A DNA stretch of 64,000 nucleotides from Myxocyprinus asiaticus. Its lineage: Eukaryota; Chordata; Actinopteri; Cypriniformes; Catostomidae. Below are positions 23,169-33,088 of this stretch, piece by piece. The DNA lies in contig NC_059388.1 of NCBI RefSeq assembly GCF_019703515.2, positions 2,245,501 through 2,309,500 of the forward strand, given 5' to 3'. Numbering within the stretch: the first letter of the stretch is position 1; each line of letters starts with the position of its first letter. The translations under genes were made by a program, and so were the position numbers. The notes under the pieces are model-generated. The model was not told the DNA's origin. It saw nothing but the letters and a program-made list of their open reading frames with translations, and searched no databases.

Positions 23169-23428
23169 AATACACTTTGAATGAGCTTGAATTGGTTTTC
23201 CCCTCTTTATTTATGTGGCCTTGCCAATGGATTTTTGATAAGTGTCACAACCACAAAATCAACAAGGTTACTGTCACAGTTACAATATATAGTGAAATCA
23301 TGGTTTCTATATGGAAAATACAGTATTACTGTTGTAAAACCATGGTTTATTGTATCAAAACCATAATTTATGTTAAGAAAACAATGGTGACAGCAGTCAT
23401 GGTTATTACATGTTTCTACAGTAACTTG

Positions 23429-23463
<35 letters not shown>

Positions 23464-25028
23464 ATTACTTTTTCTCTAATTAATAATTAAAAGTAATTAA
23501 AAGTAACCAGGAAATTCTGTGATGTTTTGTATTTGACTATGTTTGCCATGAATTGAGAATGGCCAATCAATAATATGAAGAAACTTTGAAGAGATCAGGC
23601 ATACTATAACACACATACAGTGCATAGACTGTAGCCTATTAAAAGCACTTAAATAGTAAACACACATGTTGCTAAAAGTGTGTCATCCGGAAAACATCAC
23701 ATTCTATTTTCAAAATCATATTTGTTTACAAACAGCTGATAAACATCTCTAAAAGATCAGATTCACAAACATTTACAAACTCAAAAACATCTGATGAATT
23801 TCATTCTAACATTCAACAGTGACTGTTTTTGAGATATATTACACATGAGCATATACTCTGCAAAGCTTTTGGAGTGACAATTGCATTTTTAGTGTGTATG
23901 TGGGCAGCTTTCATCTGGACAATCACATGTAAATGCATATGGATGGTTTTGAAAAATATACTGACTAAATATAAAGATCGTTAAAAAAAAAAAAAGAAAA
24001 AAAATTATGTAATTTTTCATTAGTATAAGTCCTATTTGGACAGGACTAGTTGTCCCTGAGGATGTCAGGAAAAACGTGTTTCACAGACGAACTTTGTGAT
24101 TTCAATCATCAGAATTGAACATATCTGTGTTTTTCTCACATAGCCAAAAGACAGTATGTTATTTGCGGTTATGAGGTTAACTCAGGGTACCTCTAAGAAA
24201 TCTAATCCCGTATGCATAGGAATGTCTGTGATTGCAGCATATTATTTTTAAAAAAAATGCAAAAATACATTTTCTCTTTTTTAAGTCTAACGTTATAAGC
24301 ATTATTCGACATGATGTGTATTTTTCATCTTGTATTTTCCACGGACTAAATCTAAACCTAAAATATCTTCAATTTTTTTTTAAATGCATTTGGTTCATGA
24401 TATTAACACTGTCATCTGAATTTTTCAGGAATTGGGTAGTAGAATGGAGTTGTCACTCGAACTTAGTGTATACAGAACAGAATAAATACTCAGAAAAAGA
24501 TTGACACTGTATTTGCTTCAGTCTAATAGGTGTCTCGGCAACTAAGGTGTGATGTCAAGGTAGTAATTTTACCTGTATGGCAAAATAACATGAACAAGAT
24601 GTTGTTAGCGCATCAACATTCTTCAGCAGGTTAATGTTTTGTAAATGTGTCAGAGTCTCACATTTGTTGTCTGTGTAGTGTGACTGCATGCTCCAAACAC
24701 ATTCTGGTGCCTCAACAACAAAAATTACTATGCTATCTTTCACAAATAATGAAGAAAATAAATGTGCATAAAAGTGTTAGTGTGGTACGACCCTCTGATG
24801 AATGAAGAATGACAGTCTGTCAGAAACACTTAGAAAAGTGTCTTAAATGTGTCTATGAAGTGTTCACTTTGGCCTCTGGTTAGATATTATTGCCAGACAA
24901 GTGAGTGAAGATCCCTGTTTATTACACTGTTGATATGTGTGCTGAAGAAACACATTGCTACCTACTGTACAACAATACAACAACCCATCAACACTGCCTG
25001 TGTGTTTACAAAGCTGAAACTTTGAACA
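23169..25028. other. Intergenic sequence with A-runs, no gene seen
   Basis: Downstream of large1. Holds a 30-base A run at 23430..23459 and another A-rich run at 23982..24003. Short open frames here are A/T-rich, unlike any family I know, and lack splice context. Part of the large1 3' untranslated region may extend into the upper end, but I could not define it. Confidence 0.5.
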
Positions 25029-25095
25029 TAGAGAGAGAGAGAAAGAGAGAGAGGCAGAAGATAGATAGATAGATACATAGACAGATAGACAGATT
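25029..25095. repeat. GA and GATA microsatellites
   Basis: A run of GA repeats (25029..25055) is followed by GATA/GACA repeats (25061..25095). Confidence 0.9.
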
Positions 25096-25424
25096 CAAAG
25101 CTTCAGTCTGAAGTGCATCTATCTATCTGTGTTGTCATTCAGAGCATTAATCATAACAGTCTTGATTTATTCTAGAGGTTTCCATTTGAAGAACTGTGCA
25201 TCCTCTTATATGAGTTCATCAAAGTCCTCTTGTCAGTAGTTTATTTCTCTGCACTGAACAGCAGTGATAAATGTCTCGTCAGATCCCTGAATGAATGATG
25301 ATCACGAACTGCACAAGCCCAGTTTACTTCCAACACGTCCACCCAACACCCAGTAATGGCTAGCCAGATCTCCTGGATTGACTCATGGGAATTATTTTAT
25401 TGGTTTGTAGTAGAATTTGCTCAG

Positions 25425-25622
25425 CTAACTGTTGTTATCCACTGTCATGTATTTGAGTGCGGCGAAACCGTAGCGGCGAGACATGTTCTGCTGAAACTCT
25501 TCCTTCAGAGTCTTCAGACAAGCACGATACTGTTTGTTTGAGCGAAACTTGGTGATGTCAAAGCTGGGCGCATGAGGCATATGGATCATATAGGCATTGG
25601 GCAAAACCACAAACTCATATTC
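25425..25622 (-). CDS. large1: large1, last coding exon
   Basis: Encodes 65 residues, [20 protein letters not shown] through [13 protein letters not shown], then a stop (198 nt). It is the C-terminal end of the glucuronyltransferase half of LARGE1, a Golgi type II membrane enzyme that builds the xylose-glucuronate polymer (matriglycan) on alpha-dystroglycan. The acceptor is TGTGTTTACAG, ending at 25623, and the exon begins in codon phase 0, matching the previous exon that ends in a complete CAG codon. The charged, non-prolonged C-terminus with NNS resembles LARGE1 rather than LARGE2. AATAAA signals on the minus strand lie at 25396..25401 (very close to the stop) and 25240..25245. I cannot say which, if either, is used. 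Confidence 0.92.
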   Translation of the reverse strand, partial: EYEFVVLPNAYMIHMPHAPSFDITKFRSNKQYRACLKTLKEEFQQNMSRRYGFAALKYMTVDNNS

Positions 25623-25689
25623 CTGTAAACACACAACAACAAACAAAACATTACACATGCTGAAACATCCTTAATTAACTCTCTGTGTA

Positions 25690-26094
25690 TTTTCTGATTA
25701 CAAAGTTGTTAGTTACTGTAATCTAATTACTTTAGTCAAAAGTAGTAATGCATTGCATTTTAAATTCTTCCAATCAGATTACAGTTATTGTATTTCAATT
25801 AAGTGAATTTCTTTAAAGTACATTATTTAGAAATGTGTACCCCAAATAATGTTATTTATGTAGAATGTATGTAAACATACATTTTGTTCGTATGTATGTC
25901 AGTTTGCATCACTGCATAAGCTGAAAGGCATAATATAGATATTATTTTGAATTAGCTAAAAATGTGTTTTAGAAAGTAATAAAAGTAATTACTAATTTGA
26001 TTTAAGTAATCAGTAAAGTATTCTGATTACATTTCAGAGAAGTAAATAGTTATCTGTAATGGATTACTTTTTGAGTAACTTACTCAACACTGCT
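25690..26094. mobile_element. Non-autonomous hAT-like element (TAATCCATTAC family)
   Basis: The right end, read inverted, is CAGTGTTGAGTAAGTTACTC followed by AAAAAGTAATCCATTACAG. The left side has the related GTTAGTTACTGTAATCTAAT. I recall this terminus from dispersed fish hAT-type miniature elements. The left boundary and target duplication are not clear. The interior holds many TAATTAC/GTAAT motifs and no coding sequence. Confidence 0.5.
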
Positions 26095-26142
26095 CTTAAA
26101 ACAAGGCCATCATTAAAATGTACTAAAAAAAATCATATATAT

Positions 26143-27084
26143 TAGGGCTGTCAGTTGATAATTTTTAAAATCATGATTAATTGCTATTTTTTGTAGTTAA
26201 TAGCAATTAATCACAGATTTTGAAAATGCAGACATTTGACACCATATATACTTATTTTCCAGTAAAAATGCATTTATTTCCATCTTAAAAAGAAAAGAAA
26301 ACAATATGTAACAATACAGTGCTTTATATTGTGGAAGGCTTTGTTTGGGAAATGTTTAATGTTACTTGAATAGGTGATATTTCTGTCTTTATTAAAATTT
26401 TCTAATTGGGAGGTTGACTTATTGAAAGAATTAGTCCCCATTAGTTGAGTATTCATTTATATTTTAATTCATTTCATATTTCTATATTCATAATTTTACA
26501 TTTAAAATATTTATCTCATAAAATGATGTATGCATTTGAAATACAAATAATTGCCACTTCAGATGCCGCTTCTGTGCCACCTTTGCTGTCTAAAGATAGC
26601 TTTAGTCCCCATAGGTTTAGTATTCATTGCAATGGGCATTAAATCTCTTAAACTCTCATCTTCCACAATATTAATCTGCCGGTAGACTATGACTATCCAC
26701 TTTGTTACAGCAGTCATGAAGCCGCATTCATGGTTCACGTCAGAGTGTCAACACCAGAATAGAACGCCGCATTTAACTCTGAGTGATAGTTAAGACTTGG
26801 CGTGCTTCAATGTTAATTAAAATGCGCTGAAAATACTTGATTTCTATCACAAGTCCTATCTGGGCTTGTTTTGTACATCAAATAATAGCACTAAGAGGTC
26901 GCATTATTTTATCACTGACAGGGAAGCGCTGTTGGAGTGTGTGTCAGAGTTATGACTCCATGCGGACACAATTCAAAGGTTCCGCCCTCCCAACAAGTGT
27001 TTATGCTGGTTTATAATGTATTAATGGTAAATGTGTTAATAAAGCGTTAAACTTTTTATTAACGTGTTAATTCCGACAGCTCTA
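26143..27084. mobile_element. Non-autonomous hAT-like MITE (TAGGGCTGTC ends)
   Basis: The left end TAGGGCTGTCAG (26143..26154) and the right end, inverted, TAGAGCTGTCGG (27073..27084) are complementary at 10 of 12 bases. The internal text next to each end (GATTAATTGC, GTTAATAAAAAG) fits the known TAGGGCTGTC hAT group. The flanks are ATATATAT and ATATAAGC, only partly alike, so the target duplication is decayed or disturbed by the foldback element that starts directly after it. No transposase. Confidence 0.6.
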
Positions 27085-27411
27085 ATATAAGCAATATCAC
27101 AAAAGCAAGAGTGCGAAATGGTCCTACATCAGCATAGCATGATTGCGAGTGTGATATTGCTTATATACAACAGTTCAATGAAGAAGTACATTTTTAAAAA
27201 AAATAGGAAAAACGTAAAAACGTGAGTACGTACTGTGAGTACGGTCACAAAAAGCGCATTTGTGCATGGAACTACTTTCTTACGCAACGGATCAGAATCT
27301 GTCGTTGCTGGTTCAAACCAAATGATGCGTCCAAGCCTCTCAAAAACATCACTTTAGAACTACTGGTATCACAGCTTGAGCTGTTTCTAACATATTATTG
27401 TGGAAACAAGG

Positions 27412-27413
<2 letters not shown>

Positions 27414-27456
<43 letters not shown>
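27414..27456. repeat. TG microsatellite in the left foldback arm
   Basis: A pure TG run of about 20 units. It follows AAACAAGGA, whose complement borders the CA run in the right arm. Confidence 0.9.
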
Positions 27457-27457
<1 letters not shown>

Positions 27458-28021
27458 TCAGCATTCGGACACTTCACTGTGTGTATCACTACGCTTGTGT
27501 TCATGCCGTTCTAAACTAAAGTGAAAGAGCAGTGCAGATGTGTTAAGAGATACTGTTTGCCTTTTTTTAGATGTATTTTTTTGACATTATATATGTTATC
27601 CAGCAGGTGGTGGCAAAAGATCATTTTTATGTGTAATATGAGCCAGTTAGGTGACGTGAAGTGAATCCGGGTCAGCCAGGTTTACATACAGCACTCCGTG
27701 ATCGCTTGTATTACTACACTACTAAAGCTAGGAAATAGCTTTAAACAGCTTTAAACAAACAACTTCAGCATTACGGCTCATCACAGCTGAGAGACACAAC
27801 AGACTGGTTAATTACACAAGCTGAAGGTGCTTACCTCATATCAGACTTTCCACATTGGAGTGGACACACTGTTTAAAATGGCGGAGGACACTGCGGTTTC
27901 TATAGTGAAAGACTCTTGCGCACCAGCAACCGTGAAATAGGGAGAAATACCCCCACTTGGTCGGCTACTTTTCCACTGAGAAAGCTGATCTTCAGAAAGC
28001 TGACAGCATCACACATGCTCC

Positions 28022-28022
28022 G

Positions 28023-28054
<32 letters not shown>

Positions 28055-28069
28055 CCATCCATCCATCCT
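28022..28069. repeat. CT, CA and CCAT microsatellites in the right foldback arm
   Basis: A CT run, then a CA run, then four CATC units ahead of CCTTGTTT. It occupies the position complementary to the TG run of the left arm. Confidence 0.85.
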
Positions 28070-28452
28070 TGTTTATCCAATAACTTTTTAGAAACAGCAC
28101 AAGCCATGATACTATTTCTGAATTGAAATTTTTGAATTACTAACGGAGGCTGGGACGCATCATTTGGTTTTTTAAACAGCAACGGCAGATTCTGATCCGC
28201 CACGTAATAAAGTAGTTCCATGCACAAATGCGTCTTTATAACTGTACTCAGATTTTACTGATTTTTTAAAAATTTATATAAGGAATATCACACTCGCAAT
28301 CGTGCGATATGTCCCTAAATCAGCACTGCTGTGATTACCTACAGCACTCGGCCTGCGGCCTCGTGTCTGTGGCCGAATCACAGCAGTGCTGATGTGCCTC
28401 AACAACAAACTCTTGCTCGTGTGATATTGCTTAAATATACATACAGTATACA

Positions 28453-28453
<1 letters not shown>

Positions 28454-28503
<50 letters not shown>
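28454..28503. repeat. TG/TA microsatellite
   Basis: A TG stretch followed by a long TA stretch, directly left of the Tc1-like element at 28504. Tc1 elements target TA, and an equivalent TA/CA array follows the element at 29729. Confidence 0.9.
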
Positions 28504-28506
<3 letters not shown>

Positions 28507-29728
28507 TATATTGCCAAAAGTATTTGCTCATCTGCCTTTAGACGCATATGAACTTAAGTGACATCCCATTCTTAATCCATAGGGTTTAATATGACGTCGG
28601 CCCACCCTTTGCAGCTATAACAGCTTCAACTCTTCTGGGAAGGCTTTCCACAAGGTTTAGGAGTGTGTTTATGGGAATTTTTGACCATTCTTCCAGAAGC
28701 GCATTTGTGAGGTCAGACACTGATGTTGGACGAGAAGGCCTGGCTCGCAGTCTTCGCTCTAATTCATCCCAAAGGTGCTCTATCAGGTTGAGGTCAGGAC
28801 TCTGTGCAGGCCAGTCAAGTTCTTCCACACCAAACTCGCTCATCCATGTCTTTATGGACCTTGCTTTGTGCACTGGTGCACAGTCATGTTGGAACAGGAA
28901 GGGGCCATCCCCAAACTGTTCCCACAAAGTTGGGAGCATGGAATTGTCCAAAATCTCTTGGTATGCTGAAGCATTCAGAGTTCCTTTCACTGGAACTAAG
29001 GGGCCAAGCCCAGCTCCTGAAAAACAACCCCACACCATAATCCCCCTCCACCAAACTTCACAGTTGGCACAATGCAGTCAGACAAGTACCGTTCTCCTGG
29101 CAACCACCAAACCCAGACTCGTCCATCAGATTGCCAGATGGAGAAGCGTGATTCGTCACTCCAGAGAACACGTCTCCACTGCTCTAGAGTCCAGTGGCGG
29201 CATGCTTTACACCACTGCATCCGACGCTTTGCATTGCACTTGGTGATGTATGGCTTGGATGCAGCTGCTCGGCCATGGAAACCCATTCCATGAAGCTCTC
29301 TACGCACTGTTCTTGAGCTAATCTGAAGGCCACATGAACTTTGGAGGTCTGTAGCGATTGACTCTGCAGAAAGTAGGCGACCTCTGCGCACTATGCGCCT
29401 CAGCATCCGCTGACCCCACTCTGTCATTTTACGTGGCCTACCACTTCGTGGCTGAGTTGCTGTCATTCCCAATCACTGACAGTTGACTGTGGAATATTTA
29501 GTAGCGAGGAAATTTCACGACTGGACTTGTTGAACAGGTGGCATCCTATCACAGTACCACGCTGGAATTCACTGAGCTCCTGAGAGCGGCCCATTCTTTC
29601 ACAAATGTTTGTAGAAGCAGTCTGCATGCCTAGGTGCTTCATTTTATACACCTGTGGCCATGGAAGTGATTGGAACACCTGAATTCAATTATTTGGATGG
29701 GTGAGCGGATACTTTTGGCAATATAGTG
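28504..29728 (-). mobile_element. Tc1-like transposon, near full length
   Basis: Perfect terminal ends CACTATATTGCCAAAAGTAT (28504..28523) and their inverse (29709..29728) are flanked by TA on both sides (28502..28503, 29729..29730), the Tc1/mariner target. The element is 1225 bp and carries one transposase gene on the minus strand. It was inserted into, or generated, a TA-rich array. Confidence 0.92.
28586..29594 (-). pseudogene. Tc1-like DD34E transposase, two frame breaks
   Basis: Starts MGRSQELSEFQRGTVIGCHL (29594), with the paired helix-turn-helix region EISSLLNIPQSTVS. A frame break near 29470 is followed by the AT-hook-like RSGRPRKMTEWGQ and RTVRRELHGMGFHGRAA (second helix-turn-helix). 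The catalytic core has WSDESRFSIWQSDG (first Asp, about 29140) and, after a second break near 29038, [15 protein letters not shown] (second Asp, about 28870) and [17 protein letters not shown] (Glu, about 28800). It ends AAKGGPTSY. All three catalytic residues remain, but the two breaks prevent translation as one protein. Confidence 0.9.
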
Positions 29729-29741
29729 TATATATATATAT

Positions 29742-29776
<35 letters not shown>
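29729..29776. repeat. TA/CA microsatellite
   Basis: TA repeats followed by CA repeats between two Tc1-like elements. Confidence 0.9.
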
Positions 29777-30295
29777 GATCAGCCACAACATTAAAACCAC
29801 CTGCCTAATATTGTGTAGGTCCCCCTCGTTGCCGCCAAAACAGCACCAACCCGCATCTCAGAATAGCATTAGCATTCTGAGATGCTATTCTTCTCACCAC
29901 AATTGTACAGAGTGGTTATCTGAGTTACCGTCGACTTTGTCAGTTCGAACCAGTCTGGAAATTCTCTGTTGACCTCTCTCATCAACAAGGCGTTTCCATC
30001 TACAGAACTGCCGCTCAATGGATGTTATTTGTTTTTGGCACCATTCTGAGTAAATTCTAGAGACTGTTGTGTGTGAAAATCCCAGGAGATCAGCAGTTAC
30101 AGAAATACTCAAACCAGCCCATCTAGCACCAACAAACATGCCACGGTCCAAATCACTGAGATCACATTTTTTCCCCCATTCTGATGGTTGATGTGAACAT
30201 TAACTAAAGCTCCTGACCCGTATCTACATGATTTTATGCACTGCTGCCACACGATTGGCTGATTAGATAATCGCATGAATAAGTAGATGTACCTA
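29777..30295 (-). mobile_element. Tc1-like element, truncated
   Basis: The left end CCGATCAGCCACAACATTAA (29777..29796) is like the termini of the element at 40089. The minus strand encodes an N-terminal transposase piece: MFVGARWAGLSISVTADLLG (from 30142), SHTTVSRIYSEWCQK (about 30065) and RLVDERGQQRISRLVRTD. These are the helix-turn-helix segments of a Tc1 transposase. The catalytic half is missing between 29777 and 29890, and no matching right end is present after about 30295. Confidence 0.75.
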
Positions 30296-30329
30296 TGACA
30301 AATAATAAGATTGGCTAAAGCGTTACGGT

Positions 30330-30745
30330 GATATACCCTCATGTCCATTTTGGCGTGCTCTTCGTCGAATTCATTGAAGCGGCATTCGAAAATGGTATGG
30401 TTTATCAAAATTTTGTGAATAACTTTTTGTCGTGATTGCCTCTAGATGATGCAGGCTCATTTTCGTGCAAATTGGACAAACGGCCTAGGACGAGTCGTCT
30501 TGAGCCAAGGAATCAAAGGAAAAAATAATTTTGTTTCTAGGACTCACGGTTAAAAAGTTATTAATGTAAACGTGACTGCAAATTTGGGCAGTTAGAGGCT
30601 TTTAGGTAGAGACGCCAAATTTGCTGTGGTACCACATCAGACTGTCCTCTATCTGTGTGCCAAATTTCATAACTTTCCCGCAAGCGGTTCTATGGGCTGC
30701 CATAGACTAAAGAGCGGAATAATAATAATAATAATAACAATAATA
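30330..30745 (+). repeat. 3' half of a TATAGCTGCAAGCAGC-family repeat, plus strand
   Basis: Matches, inverted, the sequence at 31295..31735, with about 80 bases missing near 30490. It ends with GGGCTGCCATAGACTAAAG and an AAT run (30719..30747). Its 5' half is not here. Confidence 0.7.
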
Positions 30746-30751
30746 ATATAT

Positions 30752-31285
30752 AGCTGCAAGCAGCGATACCGGGGTCAAGACAGTTATCGGCACCATGAGC
30801 AGTGAAAGAAGCTTTGTGACATGTTTTTGGTTAGAGTCCGATGAACAATGAGTTAGAAAACGTAAACTTTCAATCATAAAAAACCCATTTATTTTAAAAA
30901 TAACTAAAAATAGCTACTTCTTAGAATTTTTGTCCAGCATGTGGCGCTGTTCTGAAACTGCTCAGGTAGTATCTGGGCATGATGGTTATCATGCAGGAAA
31001 GCGTTCAAGAGTTATAAGCCAAAATACCCATTTTTCTATCTCCTGACCAGTAGGGGGCAGTGAGCCAAAACGCTACAGGTAACCTCAGGGCCTAATGGTG
31101 ATGACACGTACCAAGTTTCGTCCCAATCCCTCAAAGCGTTGCAGAGATACAGCCTCAAGTCCTAACTTTGAGTCCCTTCAGAGCATGGTGCCAAAGACAC
31201 ATACCAAGTTTCGTAACGATACGCCAAGTCGTTCGTACAATACGGCATTTTATGTCTAAATTCAAAATGGCAGACCCCTATTGTT
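30752..31285 (+). repeat. 5' half of a TATAGCTGCAAGCAGC-family repeat, plus strand
   Basis: Begins with TATAGCTGCAAGCAGCGATA and matches, inverted, 31760..32185. It breaks off in a CTTCTTCTTC run at about 31290, where the inverted copy begins. No coding capacity is visible. The block near 30930..30960 (CATGTGGCGCTGTTCTGAAA) is conserved in the other copy. Confidence 0.7.
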
Positions 31286-31289
31286 TTTG

Positions 31290-32185
31290 TTAGTTTTCTT
31301 CTTCTTCTTCCGCTCAAGTCTATGGCAGCCCATAGAACCGCTTACGGGAAAGTTATGAAATTTGGCACACACACAGAGGACAGTCTGATGTGTTACCACA
31401 GCAAATTTGCCATCTCTACCTCAAACCCTCTAGCGCCACCAACTGCCCAAATTTGCACTCACATTTATGTTAATAACTTTTAAACCGTGAGTCCTAGAAA
31501 TGAAATTATTTTTTCCTCTGATTCCTTGGCTCAAGACAATTTGATTGCACCCTATTCATGATAGCAATTCGTCATTTTCCGTCATGAAAATGTTTCCGCC
31601 ATTTTGAAATTTCTGAAAAACCTACATTTTCGAACTCGTCCTAGGCCGTTTGTCCGATTTGCACGCAAATTGGCCTGCATCATCTAGAGGCACTCACGAT
31701 AAAACCATACCGTTTTCGAATGGCGCTTCAACGAATTCAATGAAAAACATGCAAAATTGAACTTGAGGCTGTATCTCCGCAATACTTTGAGGGATTGGGA
31801 TGAAACTTGGTACGTGTCATCACCATTAGGCCCTGAGATTACCTGCAGCGTTTTGGCGAAAAGCTCCCTACTGGTCAGGAGATAGATATTTTTTTTATTT
31901 TGGCTTATAACTCTTGAATGCTTTCCTGCATGATAACCATCGTGCCCAGATACTACCTGAGCAGTTTCAGAACAGCGCCACATACTGGACAAAAATTCCA
32001 AGAACTAGCTATTTTTTGTTAATTTTAAAATAAATCTGTTTTTTTATGATTGAAAGTTTACTTTTTCTAACTCCTCATATACTGTTCATCGGACTCAAAA
32101 CATGTCACAAAGCTTCTTTTGCTGCTCATGGTGCCGATAATTGGCTTGACCCTGGTATCGCTACTTGCAGCTATATTGTAAACTT
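31290..32185 (-). repeat. Complete TATAGCTGCAAGCAGC-family repeat, minus strand
   Basis: Read on the minus strand it starts with TATAGCTGCAAGTAGCGATA (32185) and ends with CATAGACTTGAGCGGAAGAA (about 31305), about 890 bases. Both halves of the plus-strand copies to the left align with it. The start and end motifs recur at 41222..42407 and 50524..52085, which shows that one dispersed family fills much of the intron. I do not recognise a transposase or RT. Confidence 0.7.
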
Positions 32186-32189
32186 GGAC

Positions 32190-32650
32190 CCTAAACATAC
32201 AATGTGTAATAGATATATGCCACCATTCCAGTTTGACTACAACTTCATGTAATTTAATCCATTGCCATGACAGCACTATTAAAGCTATCAAGCATCCCTT
32301 CAAAATTTCCCATCAGCAGTGTCTAAACAATTTAAGCAATTTGGGTAAATGTAAGATAACTTTTTCAAAGTCTGTTGTAAGTGCCACACTTCCTGCTGCC
32401 AGTTGGTGGCACTATGACCGTGAACCACAATAGCCATGTCCATGTGATTAGCCCCCCCCCCCCCCAAAAAAAAAACTCAATTTTGATCTAAATCACACAA
32501 TACATGCAGAACATATGAGACATTTCCTGTTTGCCTATTTTTGCCATTAATTTAGTGAATCGCCATGGCAACACCATTTGATATTTAAAAATATGTTCGC
32601 AATTTAGCATCTTCGATATCTTGGCATAATGTTGTCTAAATGTGGTGACA
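32190..32650. other. Related degenerate repeat and C/A runs
   Basis: Contains GTGCCACACTTCCTGCTGCC near 32380 and a C run followed by an A run (32446..32474). No gene is seen. Confidence 0.4.
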
Positions 32651-32676
32651 GTCTCATGAATCACCATTCAGGGAAT

Positions 32677-32682
32677 CAATCA

Positions 32683-32714
<32 letters not shown>
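32677..32714. repeat. CTAT microsatellite
   Basis: About nine uninterrupted CTAT units. Confidence 0.9.
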
Positions 32715-33088
32715 CAATTTTTAATTGTAATTTTAAATTTTTTGCTAACTGAATAATTTAAAATGTTTGCTATAATTGAATATAATTATTTATTGAAAAA
32801 ACTATGTAGATCTAAAGATTATATTGCAATGAAATATTTTACCATTTTTATTTATCCATAAACTGGCTTTTTAAGATTAACATTTTTATTTGAGTCATAG
32901 AAATGACAAAGAAAAACAAAACATATATACAATGAATCAACATTTAACTCCCACTACTACCCCCTCCCCAATCAACAACCACACCTGACCCCCTACGAAC
33001 ATCCTCGTGGTCTCACATAAGTACAAACACACAGAAAAATTATAATAAAATAAAATAAAAAATATATAATAATCATACACATCTCAAA

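Larger units (their letters stand above)
27089..28432. mobile_element. Foldback element with nested terminal palindromes
   Basis: The outer ends are AGCAATATCAC (27090..27100) and GTGATATTGCT (28421..28431). Beyond them long arms are inverted copies of each other: the left arm at 27240..27440 has GCATTTGTGCATGGAACTAC and CCAAATGATGCGTCC, and the right arm at 28060..28240 has the complements. Each end also forms its own hairpin (27087..27164 and 28281..28433). Homologous TG/CA microsatellites sit in both arms. No transposase is encoded, so mobilisation would need another element. Confidence 0.65.

Noticed and set aside
27222..27524. Protein with a Cys-Val run
   Set aside because: It is translation of a TG microsatellite inside a foldback element.
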